Source: Taudactylus pleione (taxonomy: Eukaryota > Chordata > Amphibia > Anura > Myobatrachidae). Taken from it: a DNA stretch of 64,000 bases. Below the pieces are notes generated by a model. It did not search any database and had not been told where the DNA came from. It saw only the letters and a program-made list of their open reading frames with translations. Made by a program: the position numbers and the translations under genes. The stretch is from assembly GCA_031769625.1 (NCBI GenBank), contig JAUIMM010000688.1, positions 1,059,001 to 1,123,000 of the forward strand, read 5' to 3'. Positions 10,596 through 20,284 of this stretch are shown here, one piece after another. The stretch's first letter is position 1, and each line of letters opens with the position of its first letter.

Positions 10596-11058
10596 ACTGC
10601 TTTGGGACATCCCCAAGGTATCCTGTGGATACCCTATGGACCCTGAAGTAGAAAATATGAGATATGGTACGAACTTACCCTTGTTATCTCTATGTCTACG
10701 AAGTCCATAGGGTTCCACAGGACTCCCGCCCTGTCGCACCTGTGCTGCAGATGGGCTTTGCTCTGGTCACCGGTTTTTCCGTCTCCCTCTGGTGAGAATA
10801 TGATTCTTGTGTGTGTCCAGATCTTTTTTCTCTCTCTTCCTTCTCCTCCTCCGGCCTATGGCTTGGTAACTAACTGAGGTGCCTTGGCTCGGGGGCGGGG
10901 TATAGGAGGGGGACCCTACTGCATCCTGGGAGGCTGAAAGCTTAACTCTATGGTGCCCGATGACTGACGTCACACCTATACCCCAAGGTATCCTGTGGAA
11001 CCCTATGGACTTCGTAGAAATAGAGATAACAAGGGTAAGTTCTTACCATATCTCATAT
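10596..11058 (+). repeat. Internal complementary region and right ITR of DIRS B
   Basis: From about 10600 to 10712 the sequence is complementary first to the left end type (CCTATGGACCCTGAAGTAGA) and then to the right end (TATGAGATATGGTACGAACT). The right terminal repeat follows at about 10880-11010 with GGGGGCGGGGTATAGGAGGG and the inverse of the left end block. The element closes at GTAAGTTCTTACCATATCTC at 11036-11055. There is no gene here. The repeats in A, B and C are very close to each other and distinct from those of D and E. Confidence 0.75.
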
Positions 11059-12310
11059 TTTTCTTAGCACACCAGTGTTTTCCTCAGGTTTGCAGTGGTC
11101 GATCAGCATTTCCAGTTTCTGGCATTGCCCCTTGGTCTGGCCTCCGCGCCTCACGGTTTACCAGGGTCATGGCAGTTATGGCAGCCCACCTGCGGAAGCA
11201 GGGGGTCCGCTTGTTACCCTATCCGGGCGACCACCTGTTGTTACCAGGGTCTCCAGAGATACGTCAGTGCCATATGCAACGGACAATATCTGTGTTGCTA
11301 CGTTAGGACTGACTGATAAACTGGAAATGGTCCTCTCTGATTCTTCACAGAGGATGCTCCATATCCCAACATCTGAGGATCTTTGTGATTGAGGAAAAGA
11401 TCTCTGCATTACAGGCAAAGGTACGCAGTTGCCTGCAGAGTCGCCGAGTGTCTATTCACTTGGCAATGTGGTTCCTGGGTTCCAAGGTGTCGCTCTTCGA
11501 CATGGTGGAGAGTGCCCAGCTTCACTCTAAGCCTCTGAAAAAAATTGAACCTCTCCGGATGGGATGGGTTGCCCCATAAGATAAAGTCAATAGTGCTTTC
11601 CCGGAGGTTTGTCTCTCTCTGGCCTGGTGGCTGCGGAAAGCTCACCTAAACAAGGGGCACCCCCTTTGGGATTGAGGACAGGGTCCTTCTGACGACGGAC
11701 GCCAGTATCCGTGGCTGGGAAGCAGTGACGGGTCCACACTTGTTCCAGGGCAGCTGGACACCAGTAGTTTTTGCGCTTCCCATAAACATCTGAGAACTCT
11801 GAGCAGTATTCAAGGTTCTCCAGCATGCAGGACAGGTCCTCCACAGAAATACAGTGCAGGTACAGTCTGACAACGCCATCATGATGGCTTATGTAAACCA
11901 CCTAGGAGTTTCCCGAAGTCAGGCAACACTAACAGTGGTGTCCCGAATTCTGGCTTTGGTGGAAGGCTATATCCCTGCCGTCATCGGCAGTGTTCATTCA
12001 GGGAAATGTCCTCTTTATCAGGAGGTGTTCAATCTTCTGGTGAACAAGTGGAGCCTTTCAGAGATGACTGTTCTGGTAGACGTAGGTAGGTCCAGTGGAC
12101 CTTCCAAGTTGTTTACATCGTCCCTCCGTTATCCCTTCTTCCTCCAGTAATAGCAAGAAGGAGGCACGCTCCTGCGATAGCTCCAGCGTGGGCCAGACGG
12201 CACTATTACTCAGATCTTCGGAGCCTCTCAGTTAACACTCCGAAGCTGTTGCCTCTACGCCCGGACCTGTTGTCTCAGGATCCTGGCTGATACCCAGTCC
12301 TGGGTTGTCT
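11059..12310 (+). pseudogene. Decayed RT/RNase H of DIRS element C
   Basis: Fragments of the DIRS polyprotein can be followed in all three frames: DQHFQFLALPLGLASAPHG at about 11095, MAVMAAHLRKQGVRLLPY followed by PGDHLLL where active copies have LDDLLL, then SALQAKVRSCLQSRRVS, FDMVESAQLHSK, TTDASIRGW, VQSDNAIMMAYVNH, and the WARRHYY-like tail. The YLDD catalytic box is lost. At the RT/RNase H border it retains a TGG where A and B have TGA, showing that the TGA arose in the A/B lineage. Non-functional. Confidence 0.7.
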
Positions 12311-13338
12311 GTCCTTGATGGTGTGGCGGTGGAGACTGCCCTCTTAAGGTCTAGGAGTTTTTTTCCAGCTCTATAGTTAACAGGGGCTCTGTCCATGCTA
12401 AGAGCTCGGAAGCTTTTATCTGCAAGAATTTACCATTAGGTATGGTATACTTTCAGCTGTGTCGCCCTAGAGGCTAGGCTCCTAAGGGTATTCCGGATAT
12501 CCAGAGTGTTGGCTTCCTACAGGTGGGCTTAGATAACGGTCTTCGCCTTGCTTACCTGACGGTGCAGGTTTCTGCCCTGTTAGTATGGTTTCAGCGTAGG
12601 ATGGCTACTCTTCCTGATGTCCACACCTTTGTGCAGGGTGTACGTTATATTCAGCATCCCTTTGTTCCACCTGTGGCTCCTTGGGATTTGGCTGTGGTCC
12701 TTAGGGCTCTCTGAGGACCGCCATTTGATCCACTGGGCTCAGTGGATTTCAAATGGCTTACGGCTAGGACTGTATTCCTTCTGGCTATTGATTTGGCCAG
12801 TAGGATCTCAGAATGGGAGGCTCTGTCATGTAGACCTCCCTTTTTCTCATCTTTCCTAGGAACAGGGCAGTGCTTCGCACTTGCCCTGGTTTTTTTACCT
12901 ACGGGGGTGTCTAGTTTCCACATCAATGAGGAAATTATAGTACCGGCCTTTACTTCCCCAGTCCTGTCTGCTGGTGAGGCCTCTTTGGCTGTGGTACGGG
13001 CGCTAAGAATTTAAGTTGATTGTACCAGTCCATTTAGGAATTCGGACTGTCGGTTTTGTCCTTTCTGGTTTCCATAAAAAGGGTTGGTCTGCCACTACGC
13101 TAACATTGGCAGGATGGATTCACAGGTCTTCCGGTTCCATCCTCTATTAAAGCTCTTCCACTAGGTCTGCGGGTCCTTCGTGGGCAGCTCGACGTGGCGC
13201 CTCAGCGGTGATTGGCAGCCACGTGGTCATCTGTCCATATTTTTGTAAGGTATTATGCTTTTGATACCTTCGCCTCTCAGGATGCTTCCTTCGGGCGGCG
13301 GATTCTCCTTACAGCACAGGAGCGTCCCCACCCTTAAA
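12310..13338 (+). pseudogene. Decayed tyrosine recombinase of DIRS element C
   Basis: The recombinase can be traced from a degenerate MLRARK-like segment through VSALLVWFQRRMATLPDVHTF, FVPPVAPWDLAVVLRAL, and FHINEEIIVPAF to TWSSVHIFVRYYAFDTFASQ and the conserved C-terminal tail ending at about 13338. Several stops and frameshifts lie between these blocks and the HSTR box is not intact. The C-terminal tail (SFGRRILLTAQERPHP) is nearly identical to that of B. No active product is possible. Confidence 0.7.
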
Positions 13339-13344
13339 GGATAC

Positions 13345-13808
13345 TGCTTTGGGACATCCCCAAGGTATCCTGTGGATACCCTATGGACCCTGAAGTAGAA
13401 AATATGAGATATGGTAAGAACTTACCCTTGTTATCTCTATTTCTACGAAGTCCATAGGGTTCCACAGGACTCCCGCCCTGTCGCACCTGTACTGCAGATG
13501 GGCTTTGATTTGGTCACCGGTTTCTACGTCTCCTTCTGGTGAGAATGTGATTCTTGTGTGTTCCAGACTGTCTTCTCTCTCTTTTTTGCTCCTGTTCCGG
13601 CCTATGGCTTGTTACGAAACTGAGTGGCCTGAGGCTCGGGGGCGGGGTATAGGAGAGGGACCCCAGTGCATCCTGGGAGGCTGAAAATTTAACTCTGTAG
13701 TGCCTGGATGTCTGCCGCCATCGCTTATACCCCAAGGTATCCTGTGGAACCCTATGGACTTCGTAGAAATAGAGATAACAAGGGTAAATTCTTACCATAT
13801 CTCATATT
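13345..13808 (+). repeat. Internal complementary region and right ITR of DIRS C
   Basis: This has the same order as in B: CCCCAAGGTATCCTGTGGAT and the CCTGAAGTAGA complement near 13355-13400, ATGAGATATGGTAAGAACTT, then the right terminal repeat (GGGGGCGGGGTATAGGAG to CCCAAGGTATCCTGTGGAA) and the terminal CATATCTCATATTTTT. Slightly more substitutions than in A and B fit the greater age of C. Confidence 0.7.
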
Positions 13809-14805
13809 TTTCTGTTGATAGGGCACATAGTACCCTCCTGCCCCATCTTACCCTCACTGGCCCCCACGCACATGTGGGGGCACCCTTGTTTGAAGGAGTC
13901 TTCTTTGAAATTGTTATACCAGATAATGGCTGAAACTGTACTAAAAAAAAAAAAATAATTATCCACAGATTGGGGGCATCTAATGCCAAAACCTCCCCCA
14001 GCTTATGTCCAATAAAATAAAAGGATCCCCTCATTTAACGCGGTAGGATTTGGTACCATATTATTCCAACACATTGTAAGCGTCTAAATAAAGATTGCAA
14101 AAAAAAAAAAAGTTAAAATTGTTGGAATGGGATGAGCACAAAAGTTGAAAAACGTGCTCAGCATGGGACTAAGGGAACCCCGAGAGCTGAGAGAATAGTG
14201 AGGGCAGAGCCGTAACTAGACGTTTTGGTGCCCTTTGCCAGAAAAATCATTCTTTAAAGGGTGTGGTCTTCCAGGTCCTCCATGTCTGTGTCACCAGCAC
14301 CGTCCCTCACCTCCATGTCTGTGTCCCCACCACACTAACATCGTTACCAGGCACAACCGCACAGGAAGGAGGAGGATGCGTCAGCATGGAGAGAGAAGGT
14401 GGTTAGGCGGCACGGGGAGGAGCGCAGGCGGCAACGTGGGACGTCTCTCCCGAGTCCCCACACACGCTAGTGCAGCCAGGACTGAGCAGGGACGGTCAAA
14501 GCCTGGCGGAGCTCCGGAGTGAGAAGGGCTGCCTGGGCACACCGATTGGTAAAATACATCGCAGCGGGCTCCAGGAAAATGCACTTTGTGGTGGTGGACT
14601 GTTACGCTTCAGGGCATCCAGCGCTCGTTGCAATGGCACCAACCGCACCACCTTAGTTACGTCCCTGAGTGAAGGGGCTAAACCGGAACCTGACTAGAGG
14701 AGTGAGGGATTCTGGGAATGTTTAGAGCATTCTGAAATCTATATTAATTCTGAATTTGTGTGATGGTTGAACTTTGCTTTGGTTGGTGTCCCCCCAATAA
14801 CACAG
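13809..14805. other. Non-coding spacer with a retroposed 3' end
   Basis: I see no gene here. An A-run at about 13944-13957 and the sequence AATAAAGATTGC followed by 13 A residues at 14087-14112 look like the 3' end of a retroposed transcript of unknown family. Around 14210-14260, CCGTAACTAGACGTTTTGGTGCC resembles an interspersed-repeat end. A GC-rich stretch lies at 14280-14530. A first coding exon for the zinc-finger gene that follows was looked for and not found. Confidence 0.4.
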
Positions 14806-14985
14806 GATTACATAGTATTGAGGAAGACATCTCTTGAATATATGAGTGTTGGCTCCCGATTATCAAGAGGCATTAGCCAGAGCCCCGTCATGGAGCCCCC
14901 ACCTCACTCACTGATACATGACACAGACAATGAGCAGAAGATCCTGGAACTCACCAACAAGATCATTCAGTTGCTGACTGGAGAG
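14806..14985 (+). CDS. ZNF-1 exon: EPPPHSLIH / [12 protein letters not shown] module
   Basis: This is a 180-bp phase-0 exon after the acceptor ATAACACAG, coding exactly 60 residues. It begins DYIVLRKTS, contains [19 protein letters not shown] and ends [15 protein letters not shown]. This N-terminal module is typical of large frog zinc-finger families and precedes the KRAB-like box. The donor is GAG followed by GTGACT at 14986. The same donor with its surrounding bases is copied in each unit of the following 66-bp minisatellite, so the true exon end could vary by 22-codon steps. I placed it at the first donor because this gives the family's usual LLTGE-VPIRCQ junction. Confidence 0.75.
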
Positions 14986-15620
14986 GTGACTGCTGGGAAT
15001 GGGACATTATACAGTAACACCAGGGGATGTGTCTGGGTGATGACTGGAGAGGTGACTGTTGGGAATGGGACATTATACAGTAACAACAGGGGATGTGTCT
15101 GGGTGATGACTGGAGAGGTGACAGCTGGGAATGGGACATTATACAGTAACACCAGGGGATGTGTCTGGGTGATGACTGGAGAGGTGACAGCTGGGAATGG
15201 GACATTATACAGTAACACCAGAGGCTGTGTCTGGGTGATGACTGGAGAGGTGACCGCTGGGAATGGGACATTATACAGTAACACCAGGGGATGTTTCTGG
15301 GTGATGACTGCTGGGAATGGGACATTATACAGTAACAACAGGGGCTGTGTCATGACTGGAGAGGTGACTGCTGGGAATGGGACATTATATAGTAACACCA
15401 GGGGATGTGTCTGGGTGATGACTGGAGAGGTGACTGCTGGGAATGGGACATTATACAGTAACACCAGGGGATGTGTCTGGGTGATGACTGGAGAGGTGAC
15501 TGCTGGGAATGGGACATTATACAGTAACACCAGAGGATGTGTCCGGGTGATGACTGGAGAGGTGACGGCTGGGAATGGGACATTATACAGTAACACCAGG
15601 GGATGTGTCTGGGTGGTGAC
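14986..15620 (+). repeat. 66-bp minisatellite with a splice donor in each unit (ZNF-1)
   Basis: There are about 9.5 tandem copies of a 66-bp unit of the type GTGACTGCTGGGAATGGGAC ... GGTGATGACTGGAGAG, with one or two shortened units near 15310-15355. Each unit repeats the end of the preceding exon (ACTGGAGAG) and its GT donor, plus most of a very short intron. Because 66 is a multiple of three and the unit lacks stops in this frame, the reading frame from the exon stays open to 15768. It reads as a 22-residue repeat with [20 protein letters not shown]. The same unit forms a far larger array at 60841-64000 in the opposite orientation. Confidence 0.9.
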
Positions 15621-15640
15621 TGTGTCATTGTGTGTGTCAG

Positions 15641-15764
15641 GTTCCTATAAGGTGTCAGGATGTCACTGTCTATCTCTCCATGGAGGAGTGGGAGTATTTA
15701 GAGGAACACAAGGATCTGTACACAAATGTCCTGATGGGGAATCGCCGGCTGCCCACATCACTGG
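15641..15764 (+). CDS. ZNF-1 KRAB-like exon
   Basis: This is a 124-bp exon between the acceptor TGTGTGTCAG and the donor GTAAGA, phase 0 in and phase 1 out. It codes [17 protein letters not shown], then [15 protein letters not shown] and ends near RRLPTSL. The [21 protein letters not shown] core corresponds to the KRAB A box (DVAV.FS.EEW..L...Q..LY), which in other tetrapods recruits the TRIM28 corepressor. Whether the frog version does so is not shown by sequence. It is intact, with no stop or indel. Confidence 0.8.
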
Positions 15765-15888
15765 GTAAGAGAAGACTTCAGTTTATTGTAAAGGGGAGAT
15801 GAGTATTGAAAACCTATCACATTGTCTAATAAACACAAATCATGCTATTAATATAGTAATTTAAACAGTCACTGCGTGTTTCCTACAG

Positions 15889-15986
15889 ATGGCTCCAGTA
15901 ACAGAAATACCCCAGACAGATGTCCCAGTCCTCCTCATTCACAGGATGGTACAGAGGAAGATCAAAATATCCAAGAGGACTATCAG
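15889..15986 (+). CDS. ZNF-1 exon: GSSNRNTPDRCPSPPHSQD
   Basis: This is a 98-bp exon after the acceptor GTTTCCTACAG; its first codon is completed by the G left from the KRAB exon. It codes DGSSNRNTPDRCPSPPHSQD followed by an acidic run ending EDYQ, with the donor GTAGAT. This linker exon is characteristic of frog zinc-finger genes; no defined function is known to me. A decayed relative lies at 19693. Confidence 0.7.
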
Positions 15987-16957
15987 GTAGATGGATGGCA
16001 CTTAGTAATACTGACATGCCAAGGTGAATCTACTTCATACTATCTGCATAGGAGCTGAAATGAGATACATTTATTATTACCTTATATTTAAAAAATTCCT
16101 GCATATTACCCATTTCTGTAAATAGGGTCATGATACAAAGAAAGCTGAGAATATGGCTACACACCATACACCGGAGTGTAAACGTGAGTAGCAATGCAGT
16201 GTACTTGAAGCTTATAAGAACTTTCTTTATTGAAAAGTGACAAAAGTGAGGAATTATATATAACTATAATGAATGCACCCAGCTTCCTGAACGTGTGTCA
16301 AGTCTTCACCTATAGCAGCCCTCTTTCCCATAAAGCGGAGCCTGCTCATCGGTACTTTGTTGCCCCAAGGTCTTTATGTTCACAGTAGTATAGGTTTATG
16401 TAGAACCTAGTGCTAAGAAAATATATATTGGAGACTAAACCCTAAGCAATAGTCTACTGAGTATTCAAGGTCTGTTAAGGTGATAACAAGCAGTACACAA
16501 TATAGTACATATTGGTCTGAGTTTGGTGAAGGTAGCTAGCATTAAGTCAGGGCTAGCGGCATACAATTAAACAGTAAGAGGCAAAAGTCAAGGCAGGCAG
16601 CAGACAAGAATGACGACAGATCACCCCAGATACTAAATTATATAATAGAGAAGGTTGACCGCCTTATACAACTTGAGACCAATCCCAACTAGCCAATCGG
16701 CACAGCCCTCACAGCACTAATGAATTAATGTCTAGCACCATTTTACTCCTGGCACTTAGTTAAGATGAAGCTTATATACGTATAGAAGTTTTTTTTATTA
16801 TTATAGATTATGCTACTTTGGAAGTGTAAAGGGAGTAACAAATGCAGTAGTTATGGTGTGTAGTCTTCTTTTCAAGCTCTCTATGTTTGTAACACCACGG
16901 CAGTAAAGGAAGCCATTTTGAATAGGAGCACCAGTGCCTTTAATTCAGGAGGCAATT
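15987..16957. other. ZNF-1 intron, unique-looking sequence
   Basis: This AT-rich intron sequence has no convincing gene. A stretch at 16126-16183 has an acceptor-like TAAATAG and a donor-like CGTGAGTAG and is open between them, but its phase does not fit the next exon; see the rejected list. Confidence 0.4.
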
Positions 16958-16970
16958 GGGCAGCACAGAC

Positions 16971-17024
16971 GGTGTAATGGTTAGCATTACTGCCTCACAG
17001 CACTGAGGTCATGGGTTCGATTCC
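16971..17024 (+). promoter_or_regulatory. Internal RNA polymerase III promoter of the SINE
   Basis: A-box-like GGTGTAATGGTTAGC lies at about 16971-16985 and a perfect B box GGTTCGATTCC at 17014-17024. The spacing is as in tRNA-derived SINEs. It is probably inactive now. Confidence 0.6.
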
Positions 17025-17191
17025 CACCACGGCCCTACCTGTATGGAGTTTGTATATGCTCCCTGTGCTTGCGTGGGTTTCCTCCGGGTGCTCCGGTTTC
17101 CTCCCACACTCCAAAAATATACTAGTAGATTAATTGGCTCCCAACAAAATTACCCCGTGTGTATGTGTGTGTGCATGTGATAGGGAACATA

Positions 17192-17792
17192 GGCCCTCAT
17201 TCAGAGCCGTTCGCTATTTGCGGTCGTTCGTTTAAAAACAAGGGGTGGCTATTCAAATGATCCGTACGCACATTGCAGTCTGTTCACACCTCTAAGTCTG
17301 AACGAACGAGCAAAACATACGCTCGTTTATTTGTTAAAAACGCCCCCTGGCCGCTCGCACCATACGTCATGTCCGCTATTTATTAGATTAATCGAGTACA
17401 TCGACCAGCGTATGAACTGCTCGCTATTCTTGTGGTTGGTGTTTGCTACCACAAATTTGCGAGCAGTTCTGGCTATAAAGTAACCCAGTGACGTGGTCAA
17501 TGACGCTGCTGTTTTAAATATACACACCCATAAAACGCCCGTTTTGACCTTTAAGCACGCCTGCGTTCGGATCTCCACTCCCCATTTTCAAGCACCTTCC
17601 CCTGTTACCACCCACATACGCCTCATTCTGTCACTCAAAATAGCAGGCACTCGCTATATAGCGTACAAACGATTTTTTCGGCCGCACTGACTGGTTCGCT
17701 CATGCGTACTAAAAACCGTACGCATGCGCAGATGTGCAAACATCGCTCGGAACGAGCGTACTGCCGCTAACGAGCGGCTCTGAATGAGGGCC
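17192..17792. mobile_element. Palindromic MITE (GGCCCTCATTCAGAGCC family), copy 1
   Basis: This non-coding element has terminal inverted repeats GGCCCTCATTCAGAGCCGTT and, at the right end, GAGCGGCTCTGAATGAGGGCC. It interrupts the SINE; ATA flanks both ends and occurs once in the uninterrupted SINE type, giving a 3-bp duplication. A copy of about the same length lies at 54551-55149 with TAA flanks. The 3-bp duplications suggest the PIF/Harbinger superfamily, but no transposase is present. Confidence 0.7.
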
Positions 17793-18169
17793 ATAGAGTG
17801 TAAGCTCCACTGGGGCAGGGACTGATGTGAATGGCCAAATACTCCCTGTACAGTGCTGCAAAATATGTGTGCGCTATATAAATAACTGGTAATAAATAAA
17901 TAGAAATTGGGAATTTAGACCTTGCATCTATTGGAATAAGGATTATGATGCAATGATTATGGTTCAATGACGTAAACCAAAAGGTAAATATTGCTCTACC
18001 AAACTAGCTTCGAATTTATAGAAATACTTGATACATACCATAGAATAACAATTGTGACATCTGAGGACCATTTATTCTATAACAATAATGTCTATATAGC
18101 ACACTTCCCCATGCTTCGCTAAATGAGACGTTATTGAATTATCTTTGCTTTTCTTTGTTTGCTGTGTAG

Positions 18170-18220
18170 AGTGAAGACATGCTTGTTATTAAAGTTGAAA
18201 CTACCGAGGAAGACTATCAG
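18170..18220 (+). CDS. ZNF-1 small acidic exon 1
   Basis: This is a 51-bp, phase-0 exon between GCTGTGTAG and GTAGATGG, coding SEDMLVIKVETTEEDYQ. It resembles the GEDLTNIKVE-type exon of other frog zinc-finger genes. The next exon at 18317 begins the same way (SED...K.ETTEEE), so the two look like an exon duplication. The length is a multiple of three, so it can be skipped without frame loss. Confidence 0.6.
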
Positions 18221-18316
18221 GTAGATGGCATTACCAAGCCTGAAGATACCAAAGTGAATTTACACTATGATCTGTACAGAACCCGTGCCAGAAATTCTGC
18301 TTTTTGCACTCTTTAG

Positions 18317-18428
18317 AGTGAAGACCCGATTGATAGTAAAGCTGAAACTACAGAGGAAGAGGAAGACCTCTATATGAGGTGTGATCAGCAGTATAAGGAG
18401 GAGGAAAGCCCGAAACAGACCAGCACCA
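18317..18428 (+). CDS. ZNF-1 small acidic exon 2
   Basis: This is a 112-bp exon between ACTCTTTAG and GTAAGTAATC, phase 0 in and phase 1 out. It codes SEDPIDSKAETTEEEEDLY, then MRCDQQYKEEE and ends QTST. MRCDQQYKEEE matches the frog YVRGDQQCKEEE motif that precedes the finger exon. The phase fits both finger exons, at 22583 and at 37725. Confidence 0.65.
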
Positions 18429-19692
18429 GTAAGTAATCTGTGTCAGGCATGATAATAACTTGTCCAACCAAATGAGTTTAAGCCAGACCTAAGGAGCAGT
18501 GATGTCATTTTGAACATTCAGCATAGAAGGAGAATTGTATCACAGACAGTTCATGCAGCCTTTAACAGCAAAAGTCTATATCGGAGGCTGGAACAGATGC
18601 CACCAATTGTCCACATACGGTCCATACACCTGCCCACATCACACCGTGGCTTCATGTAATGTCCTATGGATTTCTTTAAGAATGATCTAATTCTTGTTGG
18701 TGTGCTCTGCTGGGGATGATCCGGAAGTGTTGTAGATGAGTGGTGAATGCTCTGGAAATATGGAAGTGTGTCACTGTGCATCCAATGTGGCCTTTAAGCT
18801 TCACAGCTCCAGTGTGGGTATCTATGCAGAGTGGTGGTGTATTGGGTCTGGTCACTAGCACAGTGACGTTAACACAGATGGAGACTGTGTTGTTCAGGCT
18901 TTTGCATTGTTTGAAATGGAGGTCTGCACAATGGGGGTCTGACTACGCAGCTAGAATTAAGGGGGTGCTTAATGTGGCTACCATTGGGATCATTATTGTG
19001 TGCAAGCAGAAATCCGCTTTAAGTGCACCCTTGGGGCTTGTCGCGGGCTTACAGTAGGCAGTAATTGGATGGCTCCAGGCACTTAACCTGGTAGCTAAAA
19101 CCCCGCTGTAAGTGCACCCTAGCGTCCTGAGCAGGCGGTGACCTCTAACATCCTGAGACGATGAGGAGAGGTGAGATGGGTTCAGCTAAGCGATTCGTCA
19201 CTCGGTCGAACACACCTCCTCTATTAACATACTAGAACCTCTCCACGTACAGAGATACAGTATGTATTGGCAGGAGCCAATACACTGTGCTGTGAGGGTA
19301 CAATCATAAGTGAACACTGGCCATACTCTTCTCCTGAAATAGCCTGTGTTGCTGTGAAGTATACAGGTAATCTGATTGGGTACAAATGATTCTGTTCCCT
19401 CCCACATCAATCTAGGCAGGGCATCCTGGGTGAGCAGTAGATAAAGCTTGAATACACTGAGGAGCTCTGACCCTAATCCATGAGTCTTCAACCTTTGGCC
19501 CTCCAGTTGCTGTGGAACTACAAATCCCAGGATGCCTTGCCATTGTTTTAGCATCCTGTTCTATGAAAACGGTGGCAGGGCATGCTGGGATGGCCCCTGC
19601 CCTAGTCCAACACGTCTTTTTTTTTTTTTTTTTTTTTTAAATAAAAAGAAAATATAAACCCTGTATTCAATCTCTGTATTTGTTTCCTACAG
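18429..19692. other. ZNF-1 intron with a MITE-like repeat
   Basis: No gene is seen. About 19475-19590 holds ACTACAAATCCCAGGATGCC and GGCAGGGCATGCTGGGATGG in opposite orientation, a decayed MITE-like palindrome common in vertebrates. A T-run of about 20 lies at 19616-19638. Confidence 0.4.
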
Positions 19693-19790
19693 TTATATCG
19701 AGTGATAGAAATACAGGAGAGATTTTCCAGTCCTCTTTATTATGCAGGCAACCGCACAATTCCGGCGCGTCTGCCTGGTTTTGCCTTTTA
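19693..19790 (+). pseudogene. Decayed duplicate of the GSSNRNTP exon
   Basis: After an intact acceptor (TTTCCTACAG) the bases TTATATCGAGTGATAGAAAT align with the start of the exon at 15889 (ATGGCTCCAGTAACAGAAAT), and TTTTCCAGTCCTCTTTAT aligns with GTCCCAGTCCTCCTCAT. No donor is visible at the expected end and the frame reaches a stop in PFK. It is probably a dead exon from a partial internal duplication of the gene. Confidence 0.5.
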
Positions 19791-20284
19791 AATGATTGCC
19801 GATTTAAAACATCATGGAGACTCGCCAGGATCATTCCCCCTTAAAACCATTCGGCCCCGTCTCGTGCTTCCTGATATAATTTAGAATCTGAGTTGTTGGG
19901 GCTGTCCTGTGGGCTGGATGTCGCCTTTACCATATAGGTTGGAAAAGCACTTTTCAGGGAGCAGTATAGAAATGATTTTATGTTCATGCTATTTCCATAT
20001 TACTTTTTCCTTTTTTTTTTTGTACTTTTACCTGCCACCTCTTTACAATAATAATAACAACACGAGCGATAATATCAGATACAGGCATGAGTGTGTGCAT
20101 CTTCAGCCATGGCCACTGGCCATTCCCCCACCAGGCATGCAGGGCAGGCCAAATGTCTCTCCTTCACCATCTTTCCACCTCATTCTTGGGCATCGTCTAA
20201 GCCTAGCACTTACTGTTGTTCATTGCAATATTTTAATTGGGGTAATCTGGACGAGATCGGTATGAAATATCGCTGGACCTATGT

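Larger units (their letters stand above)
7844..11058 (+). mobile_element. DIRS-like retrotransposon B (5'-truncated)
   Basis: This is a plus-strand copy nearly identical to A but missing the left repeat, leader, gag and the start of RT. It begins inside RT at 7845 and runs through RNase H, an unbroken tyrosine recombinase (9569-10591), the internal complementary region (about 10600-10712) and the right terminal repeat to CATATCTCATATTTT at 11058. It is followed directly by the RT palm region of the old element C, so B was inserted into C. It shares the TGA and one-base deletion of A at the RT/RNase H border and has an extra one-base deletion in RT. Confidence 0.8.
11059..13808 (+). mobile_element. 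DIRS-like element C, 3' part (old host copy)
   Basis: Directly after the right end of B the sequence resumes inside an RT gene, at the HQ-FLRFAV-like position, and continues through decayed RNase H, recombinase, internal complementary region (about 13355-13468) and right terminal repeat to about 13808 (CATATCTCATATTTTT). Every ORF is broken by many stops and indels, more than in A or B. Its orientation and decay match the gag at 1-1505, so both are taken as one element, interrupted by A and B. The missing RT N-terminus was probably lost with the 5' half of B. Confidence 0.75.
16958..17905 (+). mobile_element. tRNA-derived SINE (V-SINE-like), split by a MITE
   Basis: The left part, 16958-17191, begins GGGCAGCACAGACGGTGTAA and carries the conserved TGGGTTTCCTCCGGGTGCTC block. 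The right part, 17793-17905, has AGTGTAAGCTCCACTGGGGC and CGCTATATAAATAA and ends in an A/T-rich tail. It resembles the widespread vertebrate SINE with a tRNA-like head and a LINE-type tail. A 601-bp palindromic MITE sits between the parts. Family naming is from memory of the motif, not from a search. Confidence 0.75.

Noticed and set aside
14235..14522. 95-codon ORF before ZNF-1 as its first exon
   Set aside because: Composition is GC-rich and low complexity, and there is no zinc-finger-gene N-terminal motif or convincing donor.
16126..16183. Extra ZNF-1 exon coding HDTKKAENMATHH
   Set aside because: It has an acceptor-like and a donor-like site but ends in a phase that puts a stop at once in the next exon, and has no match in the duplicated parts of the gene.
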